This document shows positions 40,501-48,538 of a stretch of 64,000 nucleotides of DNA, piece by piece (positions within the stretch are counted from its first letter, which is position 1; each line of letters starts with the position of its first letter). Location of the stretch: positions 1 to 64,000 of the forward strand of contig CALBGR010000009.1 of NCBI GenBank assembly GCA_937892705.1, given 5' to 3'. The DNA is from an uncultured Candidatus Saccharibacteria bacterium. GTDB lineage: Bacteria > Patescibacteriota > Saccharimonadia > Saccharimonadales > UBA4665. Made by a program: the position numbers and the translations under genes. The notes beneath the pieces were generated by a model, which saw only the letters and a list, made by a program, of their open reading frames with translations, did not search any database and was not told the DNA's origin.

Positions 40501-41866
40501 TGGGTCAGGGGTTGTTGGAGCTTGGAGTACGACGAGCAATTTTACGACCGCTAGATTAGGTCACGCCTCGGTAGTGTATAACGGCTATATTTACATTTTA
40601 GGAGGAGAAAAATCTTCTGTAAGTACTGCGTGTCGTAATAGTGGCTCTGACTATTTATGTAACGATGTGCAATACGCTCCCATCAACGCCAACGGTACAA
40701 TTGGTACGTGGCAAACTACTTCGTATTTCTCAATACCGCGGACTGGATCTACAGCAGTTGCCTATAACGGGTATATGTATATAATTGGTGGGTTTATTAA
40801 TTACGATACATATGCTCGAACCAACAATGTCCAATATGCGCCTATCAATGCTGACGGCAGTTTAGGTGCATGGCAAAACACTTCTTTGCTGCCTGATACA
40901 ATCTTTGCGCATGCTTCGGCAATCTATAATGGCTATGTTTATGTGATGGGAGGAAATTGGCAGCTTAATACTGTGTATTACGCTCAGTTCAACTCGAACG
41001 GTACACTTGGTACGTGGCAATCTACTACATCCTTCAATATTGCAAGGAATGGATTGAAAGCAGTCGCTTACAATGGCTATATGTATCTCGCCGGTGGCTA
41101 TAGTCAGTCGCCAGGCGATACCTATCATGCTCAAGTTGAATACGCGCCAATAAATTCCAATGGCACACTTGGTACATGGAAATATACAACTAATTTGCCA
41201 GTAACACTTACTGACGCTGCATTAGTTGCGCATAATGGCTATCTATACATTTCGGGGGGGTATATGGGGTTAGGAAATCCTTCCACCCGAGTATATTTTG
41301 CTCATATTAATGCGAGTGGTGCTATTGGTGATTGGCAACTATCTACAAATTTGACTGTAGGTCGTCAGGGTCATACAGCAATTGCGCATAATGGTTATAT
41401 GTATGTTCTGGGTGGCTATGGAAATAGTGGTGATTTGAATACGGTTCATTATGCACCGTTGCAGGCTATACCGAGGAAGGCGCTGTATTCAAAGGTTATA
41501 GATTTAGGTGTAAATAGCAGGGTAACGAATATTAGTTATACTGGTACATTACCTGGCGGAGCACGTAATATACGCTACCGTATGGCTGGTATTGATAAAA
41601 CTTTTGGGGCTACACATAGTGCTGCAGGGCCGTTGGCATGCGAGGATTCTATAGGGCAATATATTCAGCTGTTTGTCACTCTCGATGACTCAGGAATGGG
41701 TGTATTTCCAGATAATGCAAGCAGTAACAATGCAAAAGTCGGCAGTATCACAGTTGATAGCTCGCCTGTAAGTGTACCGCCGGAAAAACGCTTGCGACAT
41801 GGTGCATGGTTTAACAATGGGCAATTGCAACCGTTTGATACAGGTGGTGGCGCGTTGTGTAGTTAG
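37553..41866 (+). CDS. Giant kelch-like repeat surface protein
   Basis: 1437 residues. The first 60 residues are highly basic (KIKRVLRRGLRLPVKLFRGL) and precede a single transmembrane/signal segment (about 70-90, AAGLCALFVLGIVTPALQPY). An N-terminal domain of about 260 residues resembles outer beta-sandwich adhesin domains. About 18 repeats of roughly 50 residues then carry the kelch-like core YNGYMYVIGG with YAPINANGTLGSW linkers. A C-terminal non-repeat domain has two Cys. This predicts beta-propellers on the cell exterior, probably for binding partners or glycans. Start ATG 37553 follows TATAAT by about 28 bases. It stands next to mutM but is probably transcribed on its own. Confidence 0.85.
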   Translation: MNKIKRVLRRGLRLPVKLFRGLDRSIQRGFTKFFRRLYKIKALRPLTKKIYPFFYYHHRIAAAGLCALFVLGIVTPALQPYLRSHRYRLNDETKTLLGEADEDLTKKLTFDSQAQLFQFNKDAKKEPVTDSNPVESLKSQVGGASEEDEQLYSVDVPKDLSRGVTYYDNQMQLSFKIVPQFSTMPGEQQEGHLIYPLRGINGKLAYTVGAGGMKENVVLYESPGNEFHMEYKLELPKSLEARLIPETGEVGIYAADPVFFGNISYGSSDDVQKIQLVREKSEKTYLTFKIPAPVVLGLGKIDQRSVASVESYFELSGDTLRVVAKGLDKAEYPLSIDPSVTVDSNSDFQTGNIEDNNLSISSGELHRGQLTGGSLGAFNSGTNLPATVGYHDAIAYNGYLYVLGGWDNEWPTDFMDTVRYAAINSNGSIGAWNTTTPLPYPNADLKALVYNGYMYITGGGNNDAMAVDDVFYAPINTDGTLGAWKETTSFTTARYDHAAAVYNGYMYIAGGDAGNGFLDDVQYAPINADGSLGTWQYTTALEGELAGHSFNAYNGYMYRVGGDWTSTTSYAPINADGTLGVWVYTSSLPSVRYSHAAAVYNGYIYITGGSSAGYFNTTFYAQINANGTLGAWESTTNLSTNRSHLSAVAYNGYFYVIGGESGSGGLNQVVYAAMNPPGVVGNFNTTSSFSTGRRDFALVAYNGYLYILGGAKATTSTACSGSSSSYCNDVQYAPINANGTLGAWSTTSSFFMPRAWLAAVAYNGYMYISGGERPYVNDVQYAPINANGTLGSWSYTTSLPANNSGHAMVAYNGYMYTTGGYTNGSINTVAYAPINANGTLGSWNYTTSFTTARYDHTSVAYNGYMYVIGGTSDSAGVQYAPINANGTLGSWSYTTSLPAGRSNHSTVVYNGYIYVLGGSSSNTVYYAPINANGTIGTWQTTTTFTTARYGHASVVYNGYVYVVGGQSVSSYLNDVQYARINNGGSGVVGAWSTTSNFTTARLGHASVVYNGYIYILGGEKSSVSTACRNSGSDYLCNDVQYAPINANGTIGTWQTTSYFSIPRTGSTAVAYNGYMYIIGGFINYDTYARTNNVQYAPINADGSLGAWQNTSLLPDTIFAHASAIYNGYVYVMGGNWQLNTVYYAQFNSNGTLGTWQSTTSFNIARNGLKAVAYNGYMYLAGGYSQSPGDTYHAQVEYAPINSNGTLGTWKYTTNLPVTLTDAALVAHNGYLYISGGYMGLGNPSTRVYFAHINASGAIGDWQLSTNLTVGRQGHTAIAHNGYMYVLGGYGNSGDLNTVHYAPLQAIPRKALYSKVIDLGVNSRVTNISYTGTLPGGARNIRYRMAGIDKTFGATHSAAGPLACEDSIGQYIQLFVTLDDSGMGVFPDNASSNNAKVGSITVDSSPVSVPPEKRLRHGAWFNNGQLQPFDTGGGALCS
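38690..41470 (+). repeat. About 18 tandem kelch-like coding repeats, ~150 bp period
   Basis: Repeats retain near-identical DNA in places: CCCATCAACGCCAATGGTAC and GGCAGCTGGAGCTATACCAC recur at about 39899, 40051 and 40196. Such identity points to recent duplication or gene conversion within the array rather than only protein-level constraint. Confidence 0.85.
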
Positions 41867-41890
41867 TTTATCAGGTATACTTACTTACAT

Positions 41891-42805
41891 ATGGTAACGG
41901 TGTTAGCTGGTGCGAATAATTTTATGCTGCGCATGGAACTTGCAAAAATAATTCAGGCGTTTGTGGCGCAGTATGGTGACATGGCGTTTGAACAATTAGA
42001 CGGTGAAGAGGTTTCATATGAGCGCATGGCTGAGGCGGTACAGAGTCTGCCGTTTTTGGTTGCGAAAAAGCTAGTTGTTTTACGTACTCCAAGTGTAAAC
42101 AAACAATTTATGGAGCAGGCTGAAACGCTACTGTCTGACGTGCCGGAAACTACCGATGTTGTGTTGGTGGAGCCAAAACTGGACAAGCGTACCGCGTACC
42201 ATAAATGGCTCAAGCAGCATACTGCATATAAAGAATATGACGAACTTGATGCGCGTAGGTTGGCGTCGTGGGTGGTGCAATTTGCTAAAGAACAAGGTAG
42301 TAGTATAAGTTTGTCTGATGCTGCGTATTTGATTGATACGGTTGGTACAGATCAGCAGCTGCTCAGTAATGAAATCTGTAAACTAGTGCTTGCTGGTACA
42401 AAAATTACTCGGGATACTATACATCAACTGACTGAACCAATGCCGCAGAGTAAAATTTTTGATCTTTTGGATGCGGCATTTTCCGGTCAGACAAAAAAGG
42501 CGCTCGAGTTATATGCCGAGCAGCGACGTCTGAAGGTTGAGCCGCAGGAGATTTTAGCAATGCTTGGATGGCAGCTTCGTCAGGTTGCATTGGCCAAAAC
42601 CGCCGGTACCAAGCATGATCTTATAAAAGAAGGTAAGGTAAGCTCTTATAGTGCGCGCAAAGCTCAAGTGATTGCTCGGCGTCTGACGTTAGAAAGATTA
42701 AAAAATCTTGTATACGATCTAGTACTTTTAGACGCTCGCAGCAAACGTCAGTCGATTGATCTTGATGAAGCACTGCAAGCCTACATTATGCAAATTACAG
42801 TGTAG
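41891..42805 (+). CDS. holA: DNA polymerase III delta subunit
   Basis: 304 residues of the HolA clamp-loader family. VTVLAGANNFMLRMELAKII, SLPFLVAKKLVVLRTPSVNK, DLDARRLASWVVQFAKEQG-like and DAAYLIDTVGTDQQLLSNEICKL match the delta pattern, and LDAAFSGQTKKALELYAEQ the C-terminal collar region. It opens the sliding clamp ring. TATACT ends nine bases before the ATG. Confidence 0.88.
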   Translation: MVTVLAGANNFMLRMELAKIIQAFVAQYGDMAFEQLDGEEVSYERMAEAVQSLPFLVAKKLVVLRTPSVNKQFMEQAETLLSDVPETTDVVLVEPKLDKRTAYHKWLKQHTAYKEYDELDARRLASWVVQFAKEQGSSISLSDAAYLIDTVGTDQQLLSNEICKLVLAGTKITRDTIHQLTEPMPQSKIFDLLDAAFSGQTKKALELYAEQRRLKVEPQEILAMLGWQLRQVALAKTAGTKHDLIKEGKVSSYSARKAQVIARRLTLERLKNLVYDLVLLDARSKRQSIDLDEALQAYIMQITV

Positions 42806-42811
42806 ACAAAA

Positions 42812-42841
42812 TAAAAACGACCCCTGACTGGCAGGGGTCGT
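42812..42841 (-). terminator. Terminator of rpsT (possibly also holA)
   Basis: ACGACCCCTG (42817-42826) pairs with CAGGGGTCGT (42832-42841). On the minus strand it is followed by TTTTTATTTTG, so it best fits termination of rpsT; the plus strand lacks a T run. Confidence 0.85.
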
Positions 42842-42857
42842 GAAACCACTTATGCAA

Positions 42858-43223
42858 TTATTTCTTGGTTGTTTTAGTGGTTTTTTTCGCTGCTGTTTTC
42901 TTGGTAGTTGTTTTCTTTGTCGCAGTTTTCTTAGTAGTTGCCTTTTTGGCGACAGCTGGCTTTATGCCAGCAGCTTTCGCAGCTTTCGCAAGCTGGCGCT
43001 TTTTACGTGCTGCTTTATTCTTGTGAATCACATTCTTTTTAGCAGCTTTATCTATTTCACTTTGCGCTTTGCTGAGGTTTTCGCTTGCCTTGGTCTTATT
43101 GCTGGTAAGACTGGCGCGAAATGCCTTAATCGCACTTTTTAGTGAACGTTTGGTTTTACTGTTGCGTATAGCAGCTTTTCGAGCTACACGAACACGTTTT
43201 TTTGCTGATTTAATAATTGGCAT
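42858..43223 (-). CDS. rpsT: Ribosomal protein S20 with histone-H1-like tail
   Basis: 121 residues. The first 85 are a normal S20 (MPIIKSAKKRVRVARKAA, RNSKTKRSLKSAIKAF, IHKNKAARKKRQLAKAAKAA). The last 35 add a Lys/Thr/Ala repeat (KKATTKKTATKKTTTKKTAA) resembling histone H1 or bacterial Hc1 tails. The tail suggests extra nucleic-acid contact; it is not part of the usual 87-residue protein. Promoter TTTACA-17-TATAGT at 43267-43295 and a strong terminator make it monocistronic. Confidence 0.94.
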   Translation of the reverse strand: MPIIKSAKKRVRVARKAAIRNSKTKRSLKSAIKAFRASLTSNKTKASENLSKAQSEIDKAAKKNVIHKNKAARKKRQLAKAAKAAGIKPAVAKKATTKKTATKKTTTKKTAAKKTTKTTKK

Positions 43224-43266
43224 GAATATTCCCTGTTTAGATTTATTACATTTTACTCAAATGAAA

Positions 43267-43295
43267 ACTATACAAGACGGAAGACAGTTTGTAAA
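43267..43295 (-). promoter_or_regulatory. rpsT promoter
   Basis: Minus strand TTTACA (43290-43295), 17-base spacer, TATAGT (43267-43272). Confidence 0.65.
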
Positions 43296-43368
43296 GTGTT
43301 ATGGTAAAAATAACTTGTCAATGCTTATGTTTTATGGTAATCTGCCAAGAAAGGTATAAAATAAAAAT

Positions 43369-45129
43369 ATGGATGCACAAAAACAAGTTGTAGACCGATT
43401 GAAGCAAGCCAATAACGTGCTTGTAACGGTGAGTAGCAATCCTTCGGTTGATCAACTTGCGGCGTGTATTGGTCTTAGTTTAGCGTTGAACAAGCTCGAC
43501 AAACATGCCACAGCGGTGTTCAGCGGCGCTATACCTTCGACTATTGAATTCTTGCAGCCTGAAGATACACTGGAGAAAAACACCGATAGTTTGCGTGATT
43601 TTATTATTAGCCTTGATAGGTCAAAGGCGGATAAGCTGCGCTACAAGGTAGAAGATCAGGTAGTGCGTATATTTATCACCCCGTATCGCACCAGTATTTC
43701 TGAAGCTGATCTGGAGTTTAGTCAAGGCGACTTTAATGTAGATGTAGTAGTGGCGCTTGGTGTTCATGAGCAAAAAGAGCTTGATCGGGCAGTAACTGCT
43801 CATGGTCGTATATTGCATGACGCAACGGTTATTACAGTTAATAATCAAGATGCTGGCGGGGAATTAGGCAGTATCAACTGGCTCAATACAAACGCGAGTA
43901 GCTTGTCTGAGATGGCTGCGGCATTAGCGCTCAAGCTTTCAGACAAAAATATACTTGATGAGCAAATTGCGACAGCATTTCTGACTGGTATTGTGGCTGA
44001 GACAGAGCGCTTTAGCAATGATAAAACCAAAGCTGAAACTATGAATATTAGTGCAAGTCTTATGGCGGCCGGTGCAAATCAGCAGCTTGTGGCTACGAAA
44101 TTAGAAGAGCCAGCAACTGAATCTACGCAAGAAACAGCAGACAGCAGCGCTCCTGAAGAACCTGAAGCGTCGTCAGGAATACGAATCCGTGAGGATGGAA
44201 CTTTGGAGATTGATCATTCGCAGGATGAAAAGCTGCCACCTAAGAAGGAAAAGAAAGACTCTGAGCCTGAAAGCGGGGCACAACCACCTGAGACATCTAA
44301 GTCTCCTGAAGAACCTAAAGTGCCAAAAGATACTCAGTCGGAAAAATCAGGAGATGATGCTGGTCCACATGAAACTATTACCAAGGATCGGCGTGAGATG
44401 CTTCGGCCGACCGAAGGTTATCAAAATTCACGGCACATTGTAAGTCCACCACCGTTTAGTAGTGACACGGACCCTGATCGAAAGAACAAAGAGGAAACAT
44501 ATGTAGATCCACTCACGTTGCCGCCGGTTGACGCTGCAGCTTCATCAAATACGGAGGCGCCGTCACTATCAACGGCTATTGATCAGTCGCATGCGACACT
44601 CGAAGATTTAGAAAGGCGAGTTAACAGTCCACATCTGCAAGCAGCTAAGCAAGAGGAAGAAGAGACCAAGCCTCAGGACAAACCGGAAGCATCAGATGGT
44701 CCAGAAGAGTTGAATCTTGCTGATTTGCAACGTCCATCAGGATTGGATGATGAACCAGACGAAAAACAGAAAACTCCATCAGTAGAGGATGCTCGTGATG
44801 CGGTAGCTGCCGCTATGTCTGAAAACGTCTCATCGCAGCCACTGAGTCCGATAGCGGCATTGAATGCACAGCCACTTGGGGGACCACTTCATGGTGCTGA
44901 ATCTACATCATCTGCACCAGAACAGCCTGGTGGTTCAGCTGAGCCTCTACAGCCGGCTGTAGCTTCCCAGGGGCCAGCACCTGAGCAAACCATAACTATG
45001 CCATTGCCAGGCACACTGCCAGCTACTCCAACAGCAACACCAGATCAAACACCTCCACAGAATCAAAATCAGCCAAATACAGCTCCGCCAGTACCCCCAC
45101 CTATTATTCCGCCATTCTCCAATAAGTAA
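43369..45129 (+). CDS. DHH-family protein with degenerate active site and long disordered tail
   Basis: 586 residues. The first 245 resemble the DHH phosphoesterase fold of nanoRNases (NNVLVTVSSNPSVDQLAAC, ASSLSEMAAALALKLSD, ATAFLTGIVAETERFSND). Key metal ligands are changed: the NPDxD-type motif reads NPSVD and the DHH motif position reads NNQ (VITVNNQDAGGELGS). The remaining 340 residues are a Pro/Glu/Ser-rich disordered tail. It probably does not hydrolyse phosphodiesters and may bind nucleotides or act as a scaffold. TruB follows eight bases later. Confidence 0.8.
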   Translation: MDAQKQVVDRLKQANNVLVTVSSNPSVDQLAACIGLSLALNKLDKHATAVFSGAIPSTIEFLQPEDTLEKNTDSLRDFIISLDRSKADKLRYKVEDQVVRIFITPYRTSISEADLEFSQGDFNVDVVVALGVHEQKELDRAVTAHGRILHDATVITVNNQDAGGELGSINWLNTNASSLSEMAAALALKLSDKNILDEQIATAFLTGIVAETERFSNDKTKAETMNISASLMAAGANQQLVATKLEEPATESTQETADSSAPEEPEASSGIRIREDGTLEIDHSQDEKLPPKKEKKDSEPESGAQPPETSKSPEEPKVPKDTQSEKSGDDAGPHETITKDRREMLRPTEGYQNSRHIVSPPPFSSDTDPDRKNKEETYVDPLTLPPVDAAASSNTEAPSLSTAIDQSHATLEDLERRVNSPHLQAAKQEEEETKPQDKPEASDGPEELNLADLQRPSGLDDEPDEKQKTPSVEDARDAVAAAMSENVSSQPLSPIAALNAQPLGGPLHGAESTSSAPEQPGGSAEPLQPAVASQGPAPEQTITMPLPGTLPATPTATPDQTPPQNQNQPNTAPPVPPPIIPPFSNK

Positions 45130-45137
45130 TACGTTAT

Positions 45138-45839
45138 ATGCAGGGAATATTACTCGTTGATAAACCAAAGGGGTGGACCAGTTTTGATGTGGTGAATTAC
45201 GTGCGGCGGCAGGTTGCTGGTAAGGTGGGTAAAAAACCAAAAAACGTCAAAGTTGGCCATACCGGTACACTTGATCCGTTTGCAACGGGACTGCTTGTGC
45301 TGCTTATCGGTAAAGAGTATACAAAACAGGCACAAGTGCTTTCTAAGGCAGATAAAACATACGAAGTTACGATACGTTTTGGGGCAAAAAGCACGACTGG
45401 CGATCCTGAAGGTGAGATTACTGCTGTGGAGAGCAAGCCTCCAACTGAAACAGCCCTGCGAGAAGCGCTACAGCGTTTTACCGGTGAAATTGCACAAATA
45501 CCGCCGGCCTATTCGGCAATTAAAGTTGATGGCAAGCGGGCATATGAGTTGGCTCGTGCAGGCAAGGCCGTGCAGCTTGAGCCACGCAAAGTCATAATTT
45601 ATTCATTGAAGCTTGTTTCATATGACTATCCTGAAGCGAAGCTGCTAGCGCATGTGTCTTCTGGTACATATATTCGGACGCTTGTAGAGGATATTGCTGG
45701 TTATCTGGGCACAGCTGCATACACGACAGCACTGCGGCGCACACAGGTTGGAAAGTTTTCAATTGATGATGTGCAGATTGATATTACGGCCGCTAAAACA
45801 GCCCAAGAGTTTAATATAGAAGAAGCTTTGCGCTCATAG
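45138..45839 (+). CDS. truB: tRNA pseudouridine-55 synthase
   Basis: 233 residues making pseudouridine at tRNA position 55. The catalytic motif is KVGHTGTLDPFATGLLVLLI with the active Asp. KWTSFDVVNYVRRQ-like start, PPAYSAIKVDGKRAYELARAG and SSGTYIRTLVEDIAGYLG complete the pattern. It lacks the C-terminal PUA domain of longer versions. Eight bases behind the DHH-like gene, so co-transcribed. Confidence 0.96.
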   Translation: MQGILLVDKPKGWTSFDVVNYVRRQVAGKVGKKPKNVKVGHTGTLDPFATGLLVLLIGKEYTKQAQVLSKADKTYEVTIRFGAKSTTGDPEGEITAVESKPPTETALREALQRFTGEIAQIPPAYSAIKVDGKRAYELARAGKAVQLEPRKVIIYSLKLVSYDYPEAKLLAHVSSGTYIRTLVEDIAGYLGTAAYTTALRRTQVGKFSIDDVQIDITAAKTAQEFNIEEALRS

Positions 45840-45963
45840 TGTGGTACATCAAATAAAAGGCACGTACGAGAACGGGGTTGCGTAACAGATACGAGTGTGT
45901 TAGAATAATGTCTAACGCCATCATAAATCTCTAAGTAAATAAGTTTAAAAGAAAAGGAATTGA

Positions 45964-46227
45964 ATGATCTCGAGCGAAAAGAAGCAAACTGCTATTAAAA
46001 ACACGCAGTTACATAAGACAGATACTGGTTCAGCAGCGGTACAGGTTGCAGTTGCGACTGAGCGCATTAAAGAGCTTACTGAACATCTCAAGGCAAATAA
46101 AAAGGATTTTGCTGCACGCCGTGGTCTTTTGCAGCAAGTAGGTAAGCGCAAGCGTCTTCTTAAATATATCGCGAAAAAAGATGGCCAGGCGTATATTGAG
46201 TTAAAGAAAAAGCTTGGCATACGTTAA
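45964..46227 (+). CDS. rpsO: Ribosomal protein S15
   Basis: 87-residue S15: TDTGSAAVQVAVATERIKEL, HLKANKKDFAARRGLLQQVG and KRKRLLKYIAKKD are family signatures. AAAAGGAA precedes the ATG. A hairpin separates it from pnp, the familiar rpsO-pnp order. The promoter -10 may be TAGAAT near 45900. Confidence 0.97.
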   Translation: MISSEKKQTAIKNTQLHKTDTGSAAVQVAVATERIKELTEHLKANKKDFAARRGLLQQVGKRKRLLKYIAKKDGQAYIELKKKLGIR

Positions 46228-46240
46228 GGTGCATAGACTC

Positions 46241-46265
46241 AGGTGTCTCGAATCTCGAGACACCT
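46241..46265 (+). other. Hairpin between rpsO and pnp
   Basis: AGGTGTCTCG (46241-46250) pairs with CGAGACACCT (46256-46265), loop AATCT, no T tract. By position it may be an RNase processing site for control of pnp, as in other bacteria; that parallel is inferred. Confidence 0.6.
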
Positions 46266-46396
46266 AGCTTGTGCACATTAATTTACGAGAACACATTTAC
46301 GCGCTGAGATCAGATATATGGCGTTCTAAAAAGCACAAGGAACTGCTTTATATTTGGACTCTGCGCATAAATGGGTTTCTCGAGAAAGGACCATGA

Positions 46397-48532
46397 ATGG
46401 GAACAATCAACCCTTTTGGCAAAGACATTATTAAAGTAGAGACAGAGCTTTGTGGCAGAACATTGAGTCTCGAGTACGGTCGAGTCGGTTTTCGTACGAG
46501 CGCCAGTGTGATTGCACGATACGGTGAGACAGTGGTGCTTGGGACTGCCATAGTGAAGCAGCAAAGTGTTCAGGGCATGGATTATTTTCCCCTGAGCATT
46601 GACTATGAAGAAAAGTTTTATGCATCGGGTAAAATCAGCGGCAGCCGCTTTATAAAGCGTGAAGGCCGCCCATCTGATGAAGCAGTTCTGATTGGTCGCT
46701 TAATCGACCGTCCAATCCGTCCGTTGTTTCCAAAGGGTTATCGTCATGAAGTGCAGGGTGTGGCTACAGTGCTTAGTATGGACCCGACTTTCCGTCCAGA
46801 TATGGTGGCATTGATTGCAACCAGCGCTGTGCTCAGTTTGACTGGTGCACCGTTTGCGGGACCGGTAGCCGGACTTCGTATTGGTATTGAGGGTGGTAAA
46901 TTTGTTGCTTTCCCAAGTCACAAGACGCTTGAAGAGGGTGATTTGGATCTCGTTGTAGCGGGTACCAAGGATGCGATTATGATGGTGGAAGCTGGTGCGC
47001 GCGAGGTTTCAGAAGACCAAATTGCTGAAGCATTGCAATTTGCGCACGAAACCATGCAACCTGCAATTGCGCTGCAACAGGAATTGATAGAGAAAGTTGG
47101 GGTTGAGCCAATTGAGTACGAACTTGTAAAGCCAAGTGAGGAAATTCAGGCCAAAGTAAACGAATGGGTCGAAGGTAAAATGGGCGCATCGCTCCGTGCA
47201 CCATATCCAGAACGTAACGAACTGGTTGCAGATCTGCGCAAAGCATTTCATGAAGCATTTGAGCTGGAACACGGTGATACATATGAGGACCTAAAGCCAG
47301 AATATGACGAAGCCTTTACAATGGCGCTACACAAAGACGTTCGAGATGGTATCGTCAATGAAGGTATCCGCCCGGATGGGCGAAAACTGACTGATATTCG
47401 TCCACTCTCAAGTGAGGTAGGTATTTTGCCGCGTGTGCATGGTTCAAGTCTCTTTACTCGTGGCATGACTCAGGCGCTTAACATTACTACGCTTGCGCCG
47501 CTGAGCTATGCGCAGCTTCTAGATACTATGGAGCGTAATGATGTCGAGAAGCGGTATATGCATCATTACAATGCGCCTGGCTATACGGTAGGCGAAGTTC
47601 GTCGATTGGGCAGTCCAGGTCGCCGTGAGATCGGACACAGTGCACTTGCAGAGCGGGCGCTTCTACCGGTTATTCCAAACGAAAATGAGTTTCCGTATAC
47701 GATTCGTACTGTTACCGAGATCATGAGCCAAAATGGTTCAACTTCTATGGCGGCTACCTGTGCGAGCTGTTTGAGTCTGATGGATGCTGGTGTGCCGCTC
47801 AAGGAGCCGGTTAGCGGTATTGCTATGGGACTGATTCTCGATGGTGATGACGCATATATCTTAAGTGATATTGCAGATGCTGAAGATTTTGCCGGAGATA
47901 TGGATTTTAAAGTAGCTGGTACCAAAAATGGTATAACTGCGCTTCAGATGGATATGAAAGTGCAGGGTCTGCCGGTAGAGATTCTGAAAAAGGCGCTTGA
48001 GCAAGGTCGAGAAGGTCGTATGCGTATCCTTGAGCATATGCTCAGCACGCTTGCGGAGCCAAGGAAAGAGCTGAGTCCGTACGCGCCACGTGTTGAAACT
48101 ATTACGATTAATCCTGATAAGATCCGCGAAGTGATTGGTAAGGGCGGCGAGGTGATCCAAAAAATCGTAGCTGAAACCGGTGCGGAAATCGATATTAGGG
48201 ATAATGGTGTGGTTATGATTGCAAGTCCGAATGCTGCAAGTATCAATGCCGCAAAACAATGGATCGCGACGATTGTCGAAGAGCCGGAAGTTGGCAAGAT
48301 TTATCACGATGTGCCGGTAGTGAGCGTTATGGATTTTGGAGCATTTGTACAAATCTTGCCGGGTAAAGATGGTTTGGTGCATATCAGTGAAATGAGTGAA
48401 AAACGCGTAAACAAGCCGAGCGATATTGTAAAAGCAGGCGACAAGGTAACGGTAAAGTTAGTTGCAATTGATGATCGCGGTCGTCTTCAGCTTTCTATGA
48501 AAGCTGCCGCACGTGAACTGAATAAAGCATGA
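46397..48532 (+). CDS. pnp: Polyribonucleotide nucleotidyltransferase (PNPase)
   Basis: 711 residues. Two RNase PH-like domains (SGSRFIKREGRPSDEAVLIG, RPDGRKLTDIRPLSSEVGIL, GSTSMAATCASCLSLMDAGV) flank the helical linker, and KH (IREVIGKGGEVIQKIVAET) and S1 (GAFVQILPGKDGLVHISEMS) domains follow. It degrades mRNA by phosphorolysis. AAAGGA lies before the ATG. Follows rpsO. Confidence 0.98.
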   Translation: MGTINPFGKDIIKVETELCGRTLSLEYGRVGFRTSASVIARYGETVVLGTAIVKQQSVQGMDYFPLSIDYEEKFYASGKISGSRFIKREGRPSDEAVLIGRLIDRPIRPLFPKGYRHEVQGVATVLSMDPTFRPDMVALIATSAVLSLTGAPFAGPVAGLRIGIEGGKFVAFPSHKTLEEGDLDLVVAGTKDAIMMVEAGAREVSEDQIAEALQFAHETMQPAIALQQELIEKVGVEPIEYELVKPSEEIQAKVNEWVEGKMGASLRAPYPERNELVADLRKAFHEAFELEHGDTYEDLKPEYDEAFTMALHKDVRDGIVNEGIRPDGRKLTDIRPLSSEVGILPRVHGSSLFTRGMTQALNITTLAPLSYAQLLDTMERNDVEKRYMHHYNAPGYTVGEVRRLGSPGRREIGHSALAERALLPVIPNENEFPYTIRTVTEIMSQNGSTSMAATCASCLSLMDAGVPLKEPVSGIAMGLILDGDDAYILSDIADAEDFAGDMDFKVAGTKNGITALQMDMKVQGLPVEILKKALEQGREGRMRILEHMLSTLAEPRKELSPYAPRVETITINPDKIREVIGKGGEVIQKIVAETGAEIDIRDNGVVMIASPNAASINAAKQWIATIVEEPEVGKIYHDVPVVSVMDFGAFVQILPGKDGLVHISEMSEKRVNKPSDIVKAGDKVTVKLVAIDDRGRLQLSMKAAARELNKA

Positions 48533-48538
48533 CATGGC

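Noticed and set aside
38690..41470. CRISPR-like array
   Set aside because: The repeats are about 150 bp, coding, and in frame with a kelch-like protein; there is no short repeat with unique spacers.
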